Shown here in pieces: positions 11,811-23,119 of a DNA stretch of 64,000 nt. The position numbers and the translations under genes are program-made. Source of the DNA: Delphinapterus leucas. Taxonomy: Eukaryota; Chordata; Mammalia; Artiodactyla; Monodontidae. Every line of letters starts with the position of its first letter. Within the stretch, counting starts at the first letter, position 1. Where the stretch lies: contig NW_022098021.1 in NCBI RefSeq assembly GCF_002288925.2, forward strand, positions 5,141,138 to 5,205,137, read 5' to 3'. The notes below the pieces were generated by a model, which saw only the letters and a program-made list of their open reading frames with translations, was not told where the DNA came from and ran no database searches.

Positions 11811-12162
11811 GGACTTCCCTGGTGGCGCACTGGTTAAGGGTCCGCCTGCCAATGCAGGGGACACGGGTTCAAGCCCTGGTCCGGGAAGATACCACATGCC
11901 GCGGAGCAGCTAAGCCCTTGCACCACAACTACTGAGCCTGAGCTCTAGAGTCCGCGAGCCACAACTACTGAGCCTGCATGCCACAACTACTGAAGCCCGT
12001 GCACCTAGAGCCCGTGCTCTGCAACAAGAGAAGCCACCGCAACGAGAAGCCCGTGCACTGCAATGAATAGCCCCCGCTCGCCGCAACTAGAGAAAGCCCG
12101 CACGCAGCAATGAAGACCCAACTCAGCCAAAAACTAATTAATTAATTAATTAATTTAAAAAA
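11811..12162 (+). mobile_element. CHR-1-like long SINE
   Basis: SINE head GGACTTCCCTGGTGGCGC followed by the long body of repeated CCACAACTACTGA units, CAACAAGAGAAGCCACCGCA, CCGCAACTAGAGAAAGCCCG, GCAATGAAGACCCAACTCAGC and an (ATTA)n tail. Flanked by a target duplication of about 15 bp, GAGA(C/A)TGTGC(A/G)CCTG. Confidence 0.93.
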
Positions 12163-12320
12163 AGAGAATGTGCGCCTGAGCTCCCCACCCCTCCACCTGC
12201 CCAGCCTTCTGGGAGGGAAACCCCTCCATCTCTCACCAGACAGACACAGATACCCCGAGCTCGCCCTGCCCTGCTGGTCTAGGATGCTGGGTTCCTTGAG
12301 GAACACGTATCCCAAAGAGG

Positions 12321-12371
12321 CTGTGAAGAGTAATTTGGGGTCTTTTCCTGACCCCAAATTGCTCTTCACAG
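12321..12371. repeat. Near-perfect 22-bp hairpin with 7-nt loop
   Basis: Left arm 12321-12342 and right arm 12350-12371 are reverse complements at 21 of 22 positions; the one exception would be a G-U wobble in RNA. The spacer is TTTTCCT. I recognise no transposon end. The arms are nearly identical, which suggests a fairly recent origin by templated switching, or selection. Too short for a typical pre-microRNA. Confidence 0.9.
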
Positions 12372-14044
12372 AGTAATTTTTTTTTCTCTTCACCAGTGAC
12401 CTTCAGTGGAGAGCAATTCCTGGCACCAATGCCCACGAACTATCTAAAGGGAAGCTGGTTCCCAGGTCTCTAGGGTCTGCCTGGATCCTTTCTCTGAGCC
12501 ATTCTTGAGGGGTGAGAAAGTAAAGAGTGAGTAGCAACACCGTTTCAACACCATTTTCTTTTCTCCCTGAAAACCGACTGAACCTTTTTTTCCCATTCGT
12601 TATAATGCTCTGTATGTGCTAAGTAAAGGGTGCTTTATAAATATGAACTCAGTGACTCTGGCAGCCACTTTGACCCCACCTTTCCCCTAGTGCTTGTCCC
12701 AACTAAGCCACTCAAGAGCCCCTTCCCTTAGATGTGGAATTAGAATCAGGAGATTCAAGGTCCCTCTGGGTGCCTGGACCTGTAAGACATCACTTGGCAG
12801 CCACCAGAGGCCACATTTTCCACTACGTGCACCAAAACAGCAGAGGAAGCCAGCGCACAGAGAGCAAGAGAGAAGAAAGACCCAGGAGAGCAGAGGTGAG
12901 TGGCAGAGAGAGGTCTCAAGTTCAAGTTCCAGCTCTCAGCACGTTTCCAAGGCCAGGATGCACTCATGTCTCTGGGATTTCTGACCCACTCCTGGATCTT
13001 CACAACAAACTCTTACGTTTTGCATCAGACGGTTCGAGTTGGTTTACTTGAAAGACAATGGGAAACTGCTTGTTACCGAAAGCCAGAGCACAGACGTTCT
13101 AGTGAAGAGAGCCATTTATTGGTCCTCGTTTCCACTGCCATTGTAAAAAGACCCTTCTAAGTACACGTAAGATAAAGATTTAGACGTAAATCAGGATGCA
13201 ATTCATGGGAGATGAGGCCTGGTGCTCTTTCTTGCCCTTTCAGGAGGGAGCAGAGAACAAGCAGCTGGATGTGAAAGACTCTGGGATGAGGCTGGCAAAC
13301 AAACCAGGCTCATCTTCTGGGGGAGGCCTCGCTCCAGGTCTGGGGGTCGGGTGGACCTGAGGCAGCATGTGAGCCGGGAGGTCGGCAAAGGCAGAATCAC
13401 AGGCAAGGTGGTGAACCCCAAGGCCGGGGAGCATCTGCTCTCAGAGGCCGGGGTCGGCACCCAGCGCAGGCAGGGAGTCAAAGAAGCAAGGGCCGGCCCA
13501 CCCACCAGAAACCCTCCTTTAGTTCCTGCAGTCGGCATCCTCAGAGACAGGACTGTTCATGTACACAGTCTTTTCCTGCTTGCTTTCAGGTCAGAAAATC
13601 AGACCAGGGCATGAGTGAGACTGGGCTGGTCCATTCACGCTAATGACCTGAAGCAGTGGTCTGCAGAGGGGAGTTCCTGTGCTCTGGCGGAGCTCAGATC
13701 TGGCTGGATCAGGGAGACAGCCGAGCTTGTCGGTGAACGCTGAGGACCAGCCTCCTGGAGACAAACCCTTGGTTCATTCCCCATGCCTGTTGTCCAACCC
13801 AAAGCATGATGAGGTGTGAGCCTCACCTGGTGGAAGGGACCATGTGGAGACGAACCCTGGCCTCCCACAGAGGTCCCAACCTTCAAGATTCAGGCGAATA
13901 CCCATGGAAATGCCCAGTGGACACCTCCGTGGCCACTTGTCTGGGATCTCTTTGGAGAAGATGGACTGTGTAGGCAATCCATCATGGGCTGATGGAGCCG
14001 TCGGACGCTGGCGCTCCGCGCCTATGCCTACCTCCATCACATCA
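12372..14044. other. Unassigned intergenic sequence
   Basis: Single-copy sequence of moderate GC with no recognisable gene or repeat. Frames of 110-130 codons on opposite strands at 13203-13614 overlap each other and show no family. A short AT-rich patch near 12600-12650 may be part of an old MIR. Confidence 0.4.
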
Positions 14045-14620
14045 TCTAGTTTTTAGACTTTTTCCTAATTAAGAAAGGTTCCCACCAGCAACGACAAAAA
14101 TCCTCACCACCTCTTTCATTATCTCAGCTTTTCTTCCCCTTAATTACTGTTGAGCTCCTGGCTGATTAAATTAGTTTGTTGAGGTCCTTTCTGAAATCTT
14201 GGGGAAATTATCTAAACATCATGAAATCAATTCCCTTACGCTGTTTTAATCTTTTATGCCCTGGGCTCAAAGAAGGATGGGCAGACAAGTGCAGGCCCTC
14301 TGAGAAGTGTGCAGCCCTACACTGCTGGCCAGCCTTCTAGGGCCTTTGTGGACCATCTGGGTCAATTTCCTTCCAAGTAAATGAAATGCAAATAAAAATT
14401 CCAGCAGTTTTTCAGCTGCCGGCTGCCCAGCTGATTAGCATGACAGAGGCCGGGAGATGAGGCCTGACCCGCTGCACTTCCCCTCATCTCATTAAGTTGT
14501 AACTCCGCTGCGGCTGCATTCAGGGTGTTTATTGACGCTGAAAGGCGTCTTTATCCCAAACTAGCTAAATTCACATTCAGAGTTTTTACTTGGAAGTCTT
14601 GCCTGCTCCAGCATCCACAT
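14045..14620. promoter_or_regulatory. Candidate developmental enhancer, 28 kb upstream of GSX1
   Basis: AT-rich, repeat-free block densely packed with developmental motifs: TAATTA at 14066 and 14141, GATTAAATTAG near 14164, TTTTATG near 14252, a perfect POU octamer ATGCAAAT at 14386-14393, CAGCTG E-boxes at 14413 and 14428 (the second overlapping GATTAGC), and TTTATTGAC near 14528. The homeodomain, octamer and E-box mixture fits a neural enhancer, and GSX1 is the nearest gene. Motifs are seen; enhancer function is inference. Confidence 0.45.
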
Positions 14621-14734
14621 GAAAGTGAACCTATTGTGGCCGGCCCATGTGTCCTGCTGACTCTGAAACAATCTGGAGGTTTCCCAAAAAAGGTTTATTT
14701 TACCAGTTTGTATGCTGCCATCTTCCCCCGCAGC

Positions 14735-14965
14735 CTCCAAAGGCGCAGGGGCACCCGGTGCAGGAAGAGGTAGGGGTGCGCGTGGGGGGAATCCGAAAGT
14801 CAAGTTCTCTGATGCTGGGGAGGGAGGGTCCGTGAGAAGCCTTTCGGTCTGGACGATTCCCACATCTGCATGTACGGCGGCAGCGGTTCAGAGATTTCTC
14901 ACCGGGGCGCTGGCTCCGCAGAGGCCTCCGGCTGGGCGCGCGGTCGTCTGGCCCACACCTCCTGT
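14735..14965. other. Small orphan CpG-rich block next to the candidate enhancer
   Basis: A locally high density of CpG (for example GGTGCGCG, TGTACGGCGGCAGCGG, CTGGGCGCGCGGTCGTC) in a region otherwise depleted of CpG. No promoter or exon can be recognised. Orphan CpG islands beside developmental enhancers are known in mammals; assigning that role here is inference. Confidence 0.45.
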
Positions 14966-16052
14966 ATCTCCCTCTTTTATGAAGCACTTGAAGGGCAGTG
15001 TCCCTCTACCTGTATCCATTACCCACCTACAAAAGCATGTTAAGACGGGAGCCTACGAGGCTGGGAGGTCCCGGGACCCTGTAGCCCTCCCCCATTTTCG
15101 TTTGAATGAATTCCTGCGGAGGATACTACCCCGCTTCGACCCGAGAGGAGGTGAAATTCAAGAGGGGGAAGCAGTCATTATTACTGGTAATTCTCTGCTG
15201 GCCTCCCCCAAGCCCCCACACACACCGAATGAAAAATTATGGTCAACACCCTATCTCTCTGACACTGTTGGGCTTACAGCCGGGAGACAGCTTTGAAATC
15301 GAGTTTAACGAATAATCTGGGTGATGAGGGGCTTTCTGATGTGAAAGCAAAGCCTGAAGATTCTGGTGTGCAGGGATTTCTATGCGTGAAGGGGTAGGTG
15401 TCCTCCAATGGCTGCCTGAGGCCACCAGCCGTCTAGAAAGCACTTTTTAGCTCAAGTTCACCACGTTGGTCCTGTAGCAATGCTTTGCCAGCCTGCAAAA
15501 CGACCCTGACCTTTGCCTCACAGGATCTGTGCTGTTATAATATTTAACAGTTTTCATTACCCTCTTTTCCTACACTGTGCTTTCTTTTAGGGCTGCTTTT
15601 AAAACGCAGCAGATTGGTCACTTTACAGATTGGCCCAGATATCCCTGGCTGTTGATGAAAACCTGTGGTTTCCCCTTCTGCTGGTCAGCAGGAGAGGGTG
15701 GGTGGAGCCTGGGCTGAGAGGGAGTGACCCGCTGGGGACTGTGGGAAGGGCTGTCACATGTGCTCGACTTGCTTGGCTACAGATGTCTGGCCCATCCCAT
15801 GAGGCTTGTAACTGTAAAGGAGCAAAGGAGGGTGCCAGGGAGTGCTTGGGCAGGAGAAAAGGGCTAGCTAGCCCGGGCCGGGGCATCTTACTGTGGGCGG
15901 AAATGCAGGACCGTCAGGTTTGAGAGTTGAGACAGTGTCTGGAGGGTGATTGTAGGAATTATGATGGGGGTGGATAATCCAAGTGGTCCTGCCTGAGTGG
16001 CTCGCTGAGTGGATGTTGCTTTCCAGAAACTAGCAGAACCCATTTATAAAGG
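14966..16052. other. Unassigned intergenic sequence
   Basis: Single-copy sequence; no gene or repeat recognised. The open frame at 14712-15296 (+) starts in the CpG-rich block and has no recognisable domain. Confidence 0.4.
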
Positions 16053-16840
16053 AACCATCTGAATGGCCGTCATTAAAAAGTCTACAAATAATACATGCTG
16101 GAGAGGATGTGGAGAAAACGGAACCCTCCTACACTGTCGGTGGGAATGTAAATTGGTGCAGTTACCATGGAAAACAGTATGGAGGTTCCTCAAGAAATTA
16201 AAAATAGAACTACCATATGATCCAGCTATCCCACTCCTAGGCATATACCCGGACAAAACTCTAATTCAAAAAGATACGTGCACCCCTATGTTCATAGCAG
16301 CACTATTCACAATAGCCAAGACATGGAAACAACCTAAATGTCCACTGACAGATGAATGGATAAAGAAGATGTACATATATACAAAGGAATACTACTCAGC
16401 CATAAAAAAGACCAAAATAATGCATTTGCTGCAACATGGATGGACCTAGAGATTGTCATATTAAGTGAAGTCAGAAAGAGAAAGACAAATACCATATGAT
16501 ATCACTCATATGTAGAATCTAAAACACGATACAAATCAACATATCTATGAAGCCAAAAGAGACTCACAGACATAGAGAACAGACTTGCGGTTGGGGAGGT
16601 GAGGGATGGAGTGGGAGGTTGGGGTCAGCAGATGTAAACTAGTATATACAGGATGGATAAACAACAAGGTCCTACAGTACAGCACAGGGAGCTATATTCA
16701 ATATACTGTGATAAACCATCATGGAAAAGAATATGAAAAAGAATATATATGTGCGTATAACTGAATCACTTTGCTGTACAGCAGAAATTAACACAGCACC
16801 GTAAATCAACTATACCTCAATTAAATTTTTTTAAAAAGTG
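16053..16840 (+). mobile_element. 5'-truncated L1 3' end with 3' UTR and tail
   Basis: The forward frame encodes the L1 ORF2p C-terminus ([39 protein letters not shown]). The L1 3' UTR follows (ACAACAAGGTCCTACAGTAC, ATCACTTTGCTGTACAGCAG, GTAAATCAACTATACCTCAA) with an A/T-rich tail. Flanked by CCATCTGA on both sides, a short target duplication. It resembles the L1 at 59511-60403 closely, so both belong to a relatively recent cetartiodactyl/cetacean lineage. Inactive. Confidence 0.93.
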
Positions 16841-16849
16841 CCATCTGAC

Positions 16850-16990
16850 AGTGCATCACCCCTCCGTTCCTCACAATGACCCTGCACTTCACAGATCAGA
16901 AAACTGAGGCCATTGCATTGCACCAGCTACACAGGGATTCACCGCCTCAGAGCTGAGGTAGGAAGTAGCCCTCAGTGACCCTCGAGTCCA
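16850..16990 (-). mobile_element. MIR SINE fragment
   Basis: Reverse MIR core ACTTCACAGATCAGAAAACTGAGGC followed by a diverged CAGCTACACAGGGATTCA block. Confidence 0.6.
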
Positions 16991-17732
16991 TATTCTTTCC
17001 AATGCACTTTCCCGTCTCCTCCACACCACACACTTCCCATTTCCCATTTCAATGTGGGTCAATTATGTTTCTCAAAGGAATAAAACCATGGGCCAGGGGA
17101 GCTGCACCCAGGGCGTTTAACAACCCTGTGGGTGTATCTCCTAGATGCCACCTGCCACAGGCATCTGTGCTGCCCGACGCCATATCTGCTTGGACAGAAA
17201 GCAGAAGGTATAGTCACCAGAAGAAAGAATAAAGGCACCACACGCCCCCCTCCATTTCCACTGTTTATTGCTGCATCCCCGCTGGCGACGTAGTCAGAGG
17301 CTTGGCTTTTCTGATCTTCCCTGCGAGCCAGCCTCCCCCAGGGACCCAGCTGGCCAGGCCACAGCTGTGTTACATCCTGCCCCCTCGCCCTCCCTCACCT
17401 GATCACCCCTCACTATCCAACCTGTGGGAGACCGGACAACCACCGTGGGCCACAGGCTGACTCTGAAGTGACAGGTCTCCCCACAGTGGATCCGTGAGAG
17501 CCATCACTTACCAAGTCCTTGAAGGGGAGAACAACTTTGCCCCGGTTTGGATCATATGCAATAACAGTGTGTCCAGGAAAACTTTTCCAGTTTATCCTAG
17601 ACAGATAATAAAGCAGTAACAGTGATGGGCAGACTATATGCCAGGCTCTATATTAAATACAACGGTCTTGCGTATGAAACGAGAAAAGGGCATCATTACT
17701 GGATCCAGCACCAACTGGGCCACAGTCTCCCT
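16991..17732. other. Unassigned intergenic sequence
   Basis: No gene or named repeat seen. GC-moderate single-copy sequence. Confidence 0.4.
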
Positions 17733-17905
17733 CACTCTTCAAAGTGTAGTCCGTGAGTCAACAGCATCAGATCATCTAGCAGCTTGTTAGAGAAGGAGAA
17801 TCTTGGAGCCCGCCCCAGTCCTACTAAATGTAAATCTGCATTCTAACAAGATTTTCAGGTGATTCACAGGCAGCACTTCGAGTCTGAGAAGCACTGATGT
17901 AGGAT
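17733..17905. mobile_element. MER5A-like hAT DNA transposon relic
   Basis: CTTCAAAGTGTAGTCCGTGA at one end, AGCAGCTTGTTAGAGA and CATTCTAACAAGATTTTCAGG in the middle, and GAGTCTGAGAAGCACTGA at the other end match the MER5A pattern of imperfect terminal inverted repeats. Confidence 0.75.
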
Positions 17906-18149
17906 TCTTTTTAAATCTGGGATAAAGGAAAGAGTATGATTTTTCCCCCTCAAACGAGGCTGTACCTATAGGACTTGTGAGGAAACTTGGAGCTTCTTGC
18001 ATATGTGTTTCCTTTCTACCTGGTAAGAGGCTTCTCAAGACTTCTTGTAAAGCTTATTATCCCTCTCAAGCTTTTATGAGCACGAAGCTCTTCCCTAACA
18101 GCATCCAAGCAAGGGCAGGAAGCTCATAGTTCTGGGCGCCCTCAAATGT

Positions 18150-18345
18150 GCATTGTGTGATGTATCTCAAGTCATCTCCACAGCAATCCTGTGAGCTGGG
18201 TATTTTTGTTGCTGTTTCTCTTTATAAGTTAAAAAAAAAAACTTAGACTGAAAGAAACTGGACTCAGAGGCACTGACTGGTTAGTAGTAGCAGAGCTGGG
18301 ATTCAAATCCAGGTCGCCCTGATATGTCAATGCCCACACCTTCCC
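18150..18345 (-). mobile_element. MIR SINE
   Basis: CAGCAATCCTGTGAGCTGGGTA, CTCAGAGGCACTGACTGGTTA and AGCAGAGCTGGGATTCAAAT mark a reverse MIR. An A-run at 18231-18241 interrupts it. Confidence 0.75.
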
Positions 18346-18611
18346 CCATGCGGCCAAGCACAGCAGAGTAAACTTAAAAAGGGTCCAAATCATATACATT
18401 ACTATCCTCTTATCTGGAAGGAAAATGTTTTAAGGCCAAATAAAAACATTCCAAGTACAACTGCCTCTTTATATCCCTAGCACTATATCATGGAAGGAGG
18501 AAGAAAAGGTGTTGTTATGTTTTGTTTTTACCTGTAATGCTATTCAGGTCACTGTTTACAGGATTTAGACCCAAGGAAATGGCTAGTTTAGATCTTTAAA
18601 AGAAAAAACTC

Positions 18612-18797
18612 AGGGCTTCCCTGGTGACGCAGTGGTTGAGAGTCCGCCTGCCGATGCAGGGGACGTGGGTTTGTGCCCCGGTCCGGGAAGATCCCACATG
18701 CCACGGAGTGGCTGGGCCCGTGAGCCATGGCCGCTGAGCCTGCGCGTCCGGAGCCTGTGCTCCGCAGCGGGAGAGGCCACAACAGTGAGAGGCCCGC
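18612..18797 (+). mobile_element. CHR-2-like SINE lacking a poly(A) tail
   Basis: Full head and body up to GAGAGGCCCGC, then an abrupt change to single-copy sequence (TATACTTGGG) without the usual GTACCGC-A(n) end. Probably truncated by a later small deletion. Confidence 0.92.
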
Positions 18798-19014
18798 TAT
18801 ACTTGGGAAAAATAATACTGTTCTTGAATGTTCCCTGGAGGGTATGCTGCTTTTAAGCTGTTTTCCCATATATGGAACAGATCCAGCTCCTGGATCCATC
18901 TTCTCTATTTTCAAAAGAACATCACATTTCTGCAGGCTTTGAGAGCAGCCTGTGCTATGGCGAAACGAACACTGTTATATGAAGAATATAATCCCCCCAC
19001 CAGACAGCCTGAGT
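18798..19014. other. Short unassigned spacer
   Basis: Single-copy sequence between a SINE and an L2 fragment; nothing recognised. Confidence 0.4.
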
Positions 19015-19105
19015 TCATTCATTCATTCAACAAATTGTTAGGCACTCTGCAAGCAGACAGACTAGTCACTGCCCTTATGCAGATTACATTATAGATGGGG
19101 ACAAA
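19015..19105 (-). mobile_element. L2 3' end fragment
   Basis: TTCATTCATTCATTCAACAA, a GGCACTCTGCAAGCAGACAG block and CTGCCCTTATGCAGATTACA correspond to the reverse complement of the L2 3' end. Confidence 0.65.
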
Positions 19106-19289
19106 GTGGATATAACCAAGCTGGCCATTAAGACATTGCTTCATATACTGGTGCTTCATTAGCCATTAGCTAGAGAGTTATATAAAAATTCATTCTCAAG
19201 AACTTTGGGCTGGTGAGAAGGGTGAGGGACACGTGGCCCTACCTGGAGATAGAGAAACAGATTCTGTTCCCTACTTTGTGATTTTTGCT

Positions 19290-19455
19290 TCCTGTCTCAT
19301 AGCATGTGCTAGTACTATTAATAACTCTTCGAAACTGCTATCATTTGCATTTTATAGAAAACTAAACTGAGACTTGATGACGTTAAGTTTCATGACAAAA
19401 ATCACACAGCTAGTAAGTTGTGAAGCCAAGATTCAAACTCAGGTATGACTGACCT
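19290..19455 (-). mobile_element. MIR SINE
   Basis: CATTTTATAGAAAACTAAACTGAG, ATCACACAGCTAGTAAGTTG and AAGCCAAGATTCAAACTCAGG are diagnostic of a reverse MIR. Confidence 0.8.
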
Positions 19456-19660
19456 TAAAGGCTTAATTTTCTTTGAATCTTTTTCCCCACTACTTTTGAA
19501 ATATTTTATTTTTATCAAAATTATATATAGACTTTGTTTAGTGAATCTACATATTTCTACAAGGCTAAGGCCTTGTGTCCCTCCTCCTCATTTCCTCTTC
19601 CTCAAAAGTAATGATTTTTTGTTCTTTTAGCTGGTTTATTTTATATTTATATTCATATCT

Positions 19661-19958
19661 TTTTTTTTTTTTTGCAGTTCGCGGGCCTCTCACTGTTGTG
19701 GCCTCTCCCGTTGCGGAGCACAGGCTCCGGACGCGCAGGCTCAGCGGCCATGGCTCACGGGCCTAGCCGCTCCGCGGGCCTCTCACTGTTGTGGCCTCTC
19801 CCGTTGCGGAGCACAGGCTCCGGACGCGCAGGCTCAGCGGCCATGGCTCACGGGCCTAGCTGCTCCGCGGCATGTGGGATCTTCCCGAACCGGGGCACGA
19901 ACCCCTGTCCCCTGCATCGGCAGGCGGACTCTCAACCACTGCGCCACCAGGGAAGCCC
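19661..19958 (-). mobile_element. CHR-2-like SINE with internal 93-bp tandem duplication
   Basis: Reverse full-length copy flanked by TATATTCATATCTT on both sides. Positions 19681-19773 are repeated at 19774-19866 with a single mismatch, so the element is about 300 bp instead of about 205. The junction falls in a GCGGG/CCGCGG run present at both ends of the unit, which suggests slippage or microhomology-mediated duplication. Confidence 0.95.
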
Positions 19959-20502
19959 TATATTCATATCTTTAAGTAACATGTTATTATTGCTACTTCT
20001 TGATTTTTTTTTTCAGTTTTAGGCATTGACAAGTGGCTTTCTTTATATTCTTGGGAATATAAAGATTTCACTCTCTTTCCTCCTATCTTATCAATATAGT
20101 GTTTTTAAACACTTTGTCTACAAACTTCAGTGCTTACATAGTTATGACAAGGCATAAGGGCAGAGTGAGAAGTTTGGCAAAAATCTCTTCTCAAAAAGTA
20201 ATGACAAAACTGGGCAAGATGGTAAACAAAACAAAACAAAACAAAAAACCCAACCATTTCAGGATGCTAGAAATCAAAGGCATGTAAAACTTGCAAAATA
20301 TTTATTCAAGAAAGACTTCTGAACTTTGGGAAAGAACACTGGGACTCTGTGGCTTTGAAGCCTGGAGCTGGTCCCATCTATCACCTCCTTGCCTTTCTTC
20401 CGCCCCAGCTCCAGTTTGATGGTTCTACCAGGGCAGGGCGGGCTGTGAAAACTAGCAGCTTCACCAGCAGAGTGAGCTGACTTGATTAAGAGTAGAATGC
20501 AG
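19959..20502. other. AT-rich unassigned sequence, possibly old LINE
   Basis: The sequence flanking the SINE (about 19460-20110) has the texture of an old LINE 3' region but I cannot assign it. An (AAAAC)n run lies at 20222-20247. No gene. Confidence 0.35.
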
Positions 20503-20831
20503 AGGGCTTCCCTGGTGGCGCAGTGGTTGAGAATCCACCTGCCAATGCAGAGGACACGGGTTCGAGCCCTGGTCCGGGAAGGTCCCACATGCCGCGGAGC
20601 AACTAAGCCCGTGCGCCACAACTACTGAGCCTGTGCTCTAGAGCCCCATCAGCCACAACTCTGCAACTACTGAAGCCCGCGTGCCCAGAGCCCGTGCTCT
20701 GCAGCAAGAGAAGCCACGGCAATGAGAAGCCCGTGCACTGCAACAAAGAGTAGCCCCCCCGCTCACTGCAACTAGAGAAAGCCTGCGTGCAGCAACAAAG
20801 ACCCAACACAGCCAAAAAAAAAAAAAAAAAA
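20503..20831 (+). mobile_element. CHR-1-like long SINE
   Basis: AGGGCTTCCCTGGTGGCGCA head, CCACAACTACTGAG units, CAGCAAGAGAAGCCACGGCA, CTGCAACTAGAGAAAGCCTG, CAACAAAGACCCAACACAGC and a poly(A) tail. Full length. Confidence 0.93.
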
Positions 20832-20979
20832 GAGAAATCCCATGCCCTGGGCATTGTCAGAAATGGTAGCACTCCCAGTTCCAAACAAATGGGAATGGTC
20901 AACATCAAATATAGCCTGAGGCTGGGGCAGAAAACATACTGTCAGACTAGCCAGAGATGTTACAGCAAGATCCGTGGAG

Positions 20980-21745
20980 GAAGACAGCCCTAATGACCTT
21001 AGTGATCTCTGACATGTCCCTGGCAGTCTAGAAAGCGGCACACATTTGCAAGACTGTGTACATGAACGAGGGAGACCGGAGAGGGTCCCAGCTAACATAA
21101 TCCCCAGCTGAACACCAGGCCTTGCATACACACAGAGGAGATACACAGGGACCGGATGAAAAGCAAAATCCAGGGAAGACTTGTAAATGACCTAAATCTT
21201 GAGTGTGTTCCCCAACCTCCATACAGGTATATCAGCAAAAGATGGAATTCTTATGAACTTATGGTGTTCGAGCACAACCTCTGATCAATCATTGGTGGCC
21301 CACTAAGTTACACTGACACAGGGATGACCCCTAGGAAGCTAGGATCAAAAATAAAAATAACAGTTTAAGTTAAATTGACAAAAGACATCAGCAGGTACAC
21401 ACTGCAAGGGAAACAGACTCTTTGAAATTAGTCTAGGCAAGTCACTAAGCAAATGAACGAACAAACAAAACTCCACAACGGCAGCATCTGAAAGGGGCAA
21501 TGGGTGGAATTTGAATCTAGAGTTGCTATAATATAGTATCTGAAATATCTAGTTTTCAACAGAAAATTACAAAATAGACAAATAAACAGAAAAATAAGAC
21601 CCATACTTTGAGGTGGGGAGGTGGGGAGTAGTTAATACAAACTGTCTCTGAGGAATTTCAGATGTTAAACTTCACAAAGACTTCAAAGAGGTTATTACAA
21701 ATATGTTCAAACTAAGGGAAATCAAGTTTAAATAATTAAAGGACG
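20980..21745 (+). mobile_element. Old L1 (5' region) fragment
   Basis: The blocks CAGCTAACATAATCCCCAGC, CAATCATTGGTGGCCCACTA, GTTACACTGACACAGGGATG, TAGTTTTCAACAGAAAATTA and AAAGACTTCAAAGAGGTTAT recall an ancient L1 5' UTR/spacer consensus. Highly diverged; the boundaries are approximate. Confidence 0.6.
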
Positions 21746-23119
21746 TCACCCGCTCTCCAAATGTTTGCTGCTGGTCTTGGTGGCTTCTGGCCCTTGCGAG
21801 TCTCGGGTTCAACCACATGCAGGGTCCATCTCTCCCAGTCCACGAACCAACCCAAACGAGTCCCCAACAGCATGTGGCATCTGTGGCATCTGGCATCGGC
21901 TTTGCTGCTCCCTCTGTAACCAGCGAGCCCTGGGGCCAGGTGGGAAGAACCAAGGCCCTGTTGTCTGCATCTCTCCTCTCTCTCTGCCTGCCTCGGCCTG
22001 CTCAGTCTTTAGGACAGAGTTTCTGCCTTGCTTTCCTGCGTGGATTCAAGTGGCTCTGCTGGAACTGGAGGCCTGACCCCCATCCCCACCCCCAGTTAAT
22101 TAGCTCTTGTCAGGGGCTAAGTCTGTGCCCAGTATCCCCAGGTGGGGACCTTGCTCCAAGTCTGACAGACCTGCCGGAATCATTGCACTCCACCCACTCA
22201 GCTCGTTTCCACCTGCCTCTCCTTTTCCAAGGCATTTGGAAATGAGGAATAAAACCACCCTGTAGAGGTAAACTGTGCAATCAACATGGGGTCGAGGCAA
22301 ACAGAGACCCAGAAACTGAGTGGATCCCAGCCCGAGGGACCACACTCTAACCTGATTGGCTGTGAACCTTGGCCAAGAAAGAAAATGCTAATGAGAAGAC
22401 AGGTGGGTCTACAACAGAAGGTTAGAAAAAGAAAAGTCCCAAACCAATGTCGGCAGTGCCCATCCCATTTCTGGCTGGAAATCGGGCAGTCTGACCAAGA
22501 ACTTGGTCGTGCCTTGTCCCCAGGCAGGTTTATCTTCTGGAGAAAGGAGTGTATCTGTCCTAATACTATTATTGAACTCGTCTAAGCAACTCCCCCTGCT
22601 CCAATTCCAAGCTCACCAAGTAACCTCCTGACATGAATACTGATAATTCTGACTTTTTGCTTAGCTCATCTAATACGAAACCATGCACTGATCTGGCCAA
22701 CTAGACCACTATGTTTTCACTGTGAACTAGTAAGCGGGTATTCTGCCTTTATGCACCAGCCCACTGTGAGCCTTGATGGTGAGTCAGAACTCCCAAGTTT
22801 AATGAGCTCTGAAGGAAAATAAAACTTCTGCTCCTGGAAGACAGAGGACCAGCCCCTGGTCACTGGTAGGCTGGCCGTGGGTGATGATCACCCTGGGGGA
22901 GTCGATCAGCCTTCCTATCTTGACCTTGTACCACGTCCACTCACCAGCCTGGAGCCCTCTGGAGACCATGGGCAGCTGGGTCCAGTCCCAGGTTCTCCAG
23001 ACCCCTTGGCCACACTGACTTGGATTTGCCTGGATGGCCATCTGGGTGACATGGAGCCTTGCATATGGGTAAGAGAAGCAGGAAGCCCCGCATGGAACAG
23101 TGGAGGCCAAAAGAGGGTG
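21746..23119. other. Unassigned intergenic sequence
   Basis: Single-copy DNA without recognised genes. The 177-codon frame at 22799-23332 (-) and 142-codon frame at 21817-22245 (+) have no family resemblance and no splice context. Confidence 0.4.

Noticed and set aside
12321..12371. microRNA precursor
   Set aside because: The stem is only 22 bp with a 7-nt loop and no lower stem, shorter than a typical Drosha substrate.
18632..18856. Recurring peptide beginning MVESPPADAGD, seen at many loci
   Set aside because: It is the translation of the CHR SINE body, not a gene family.
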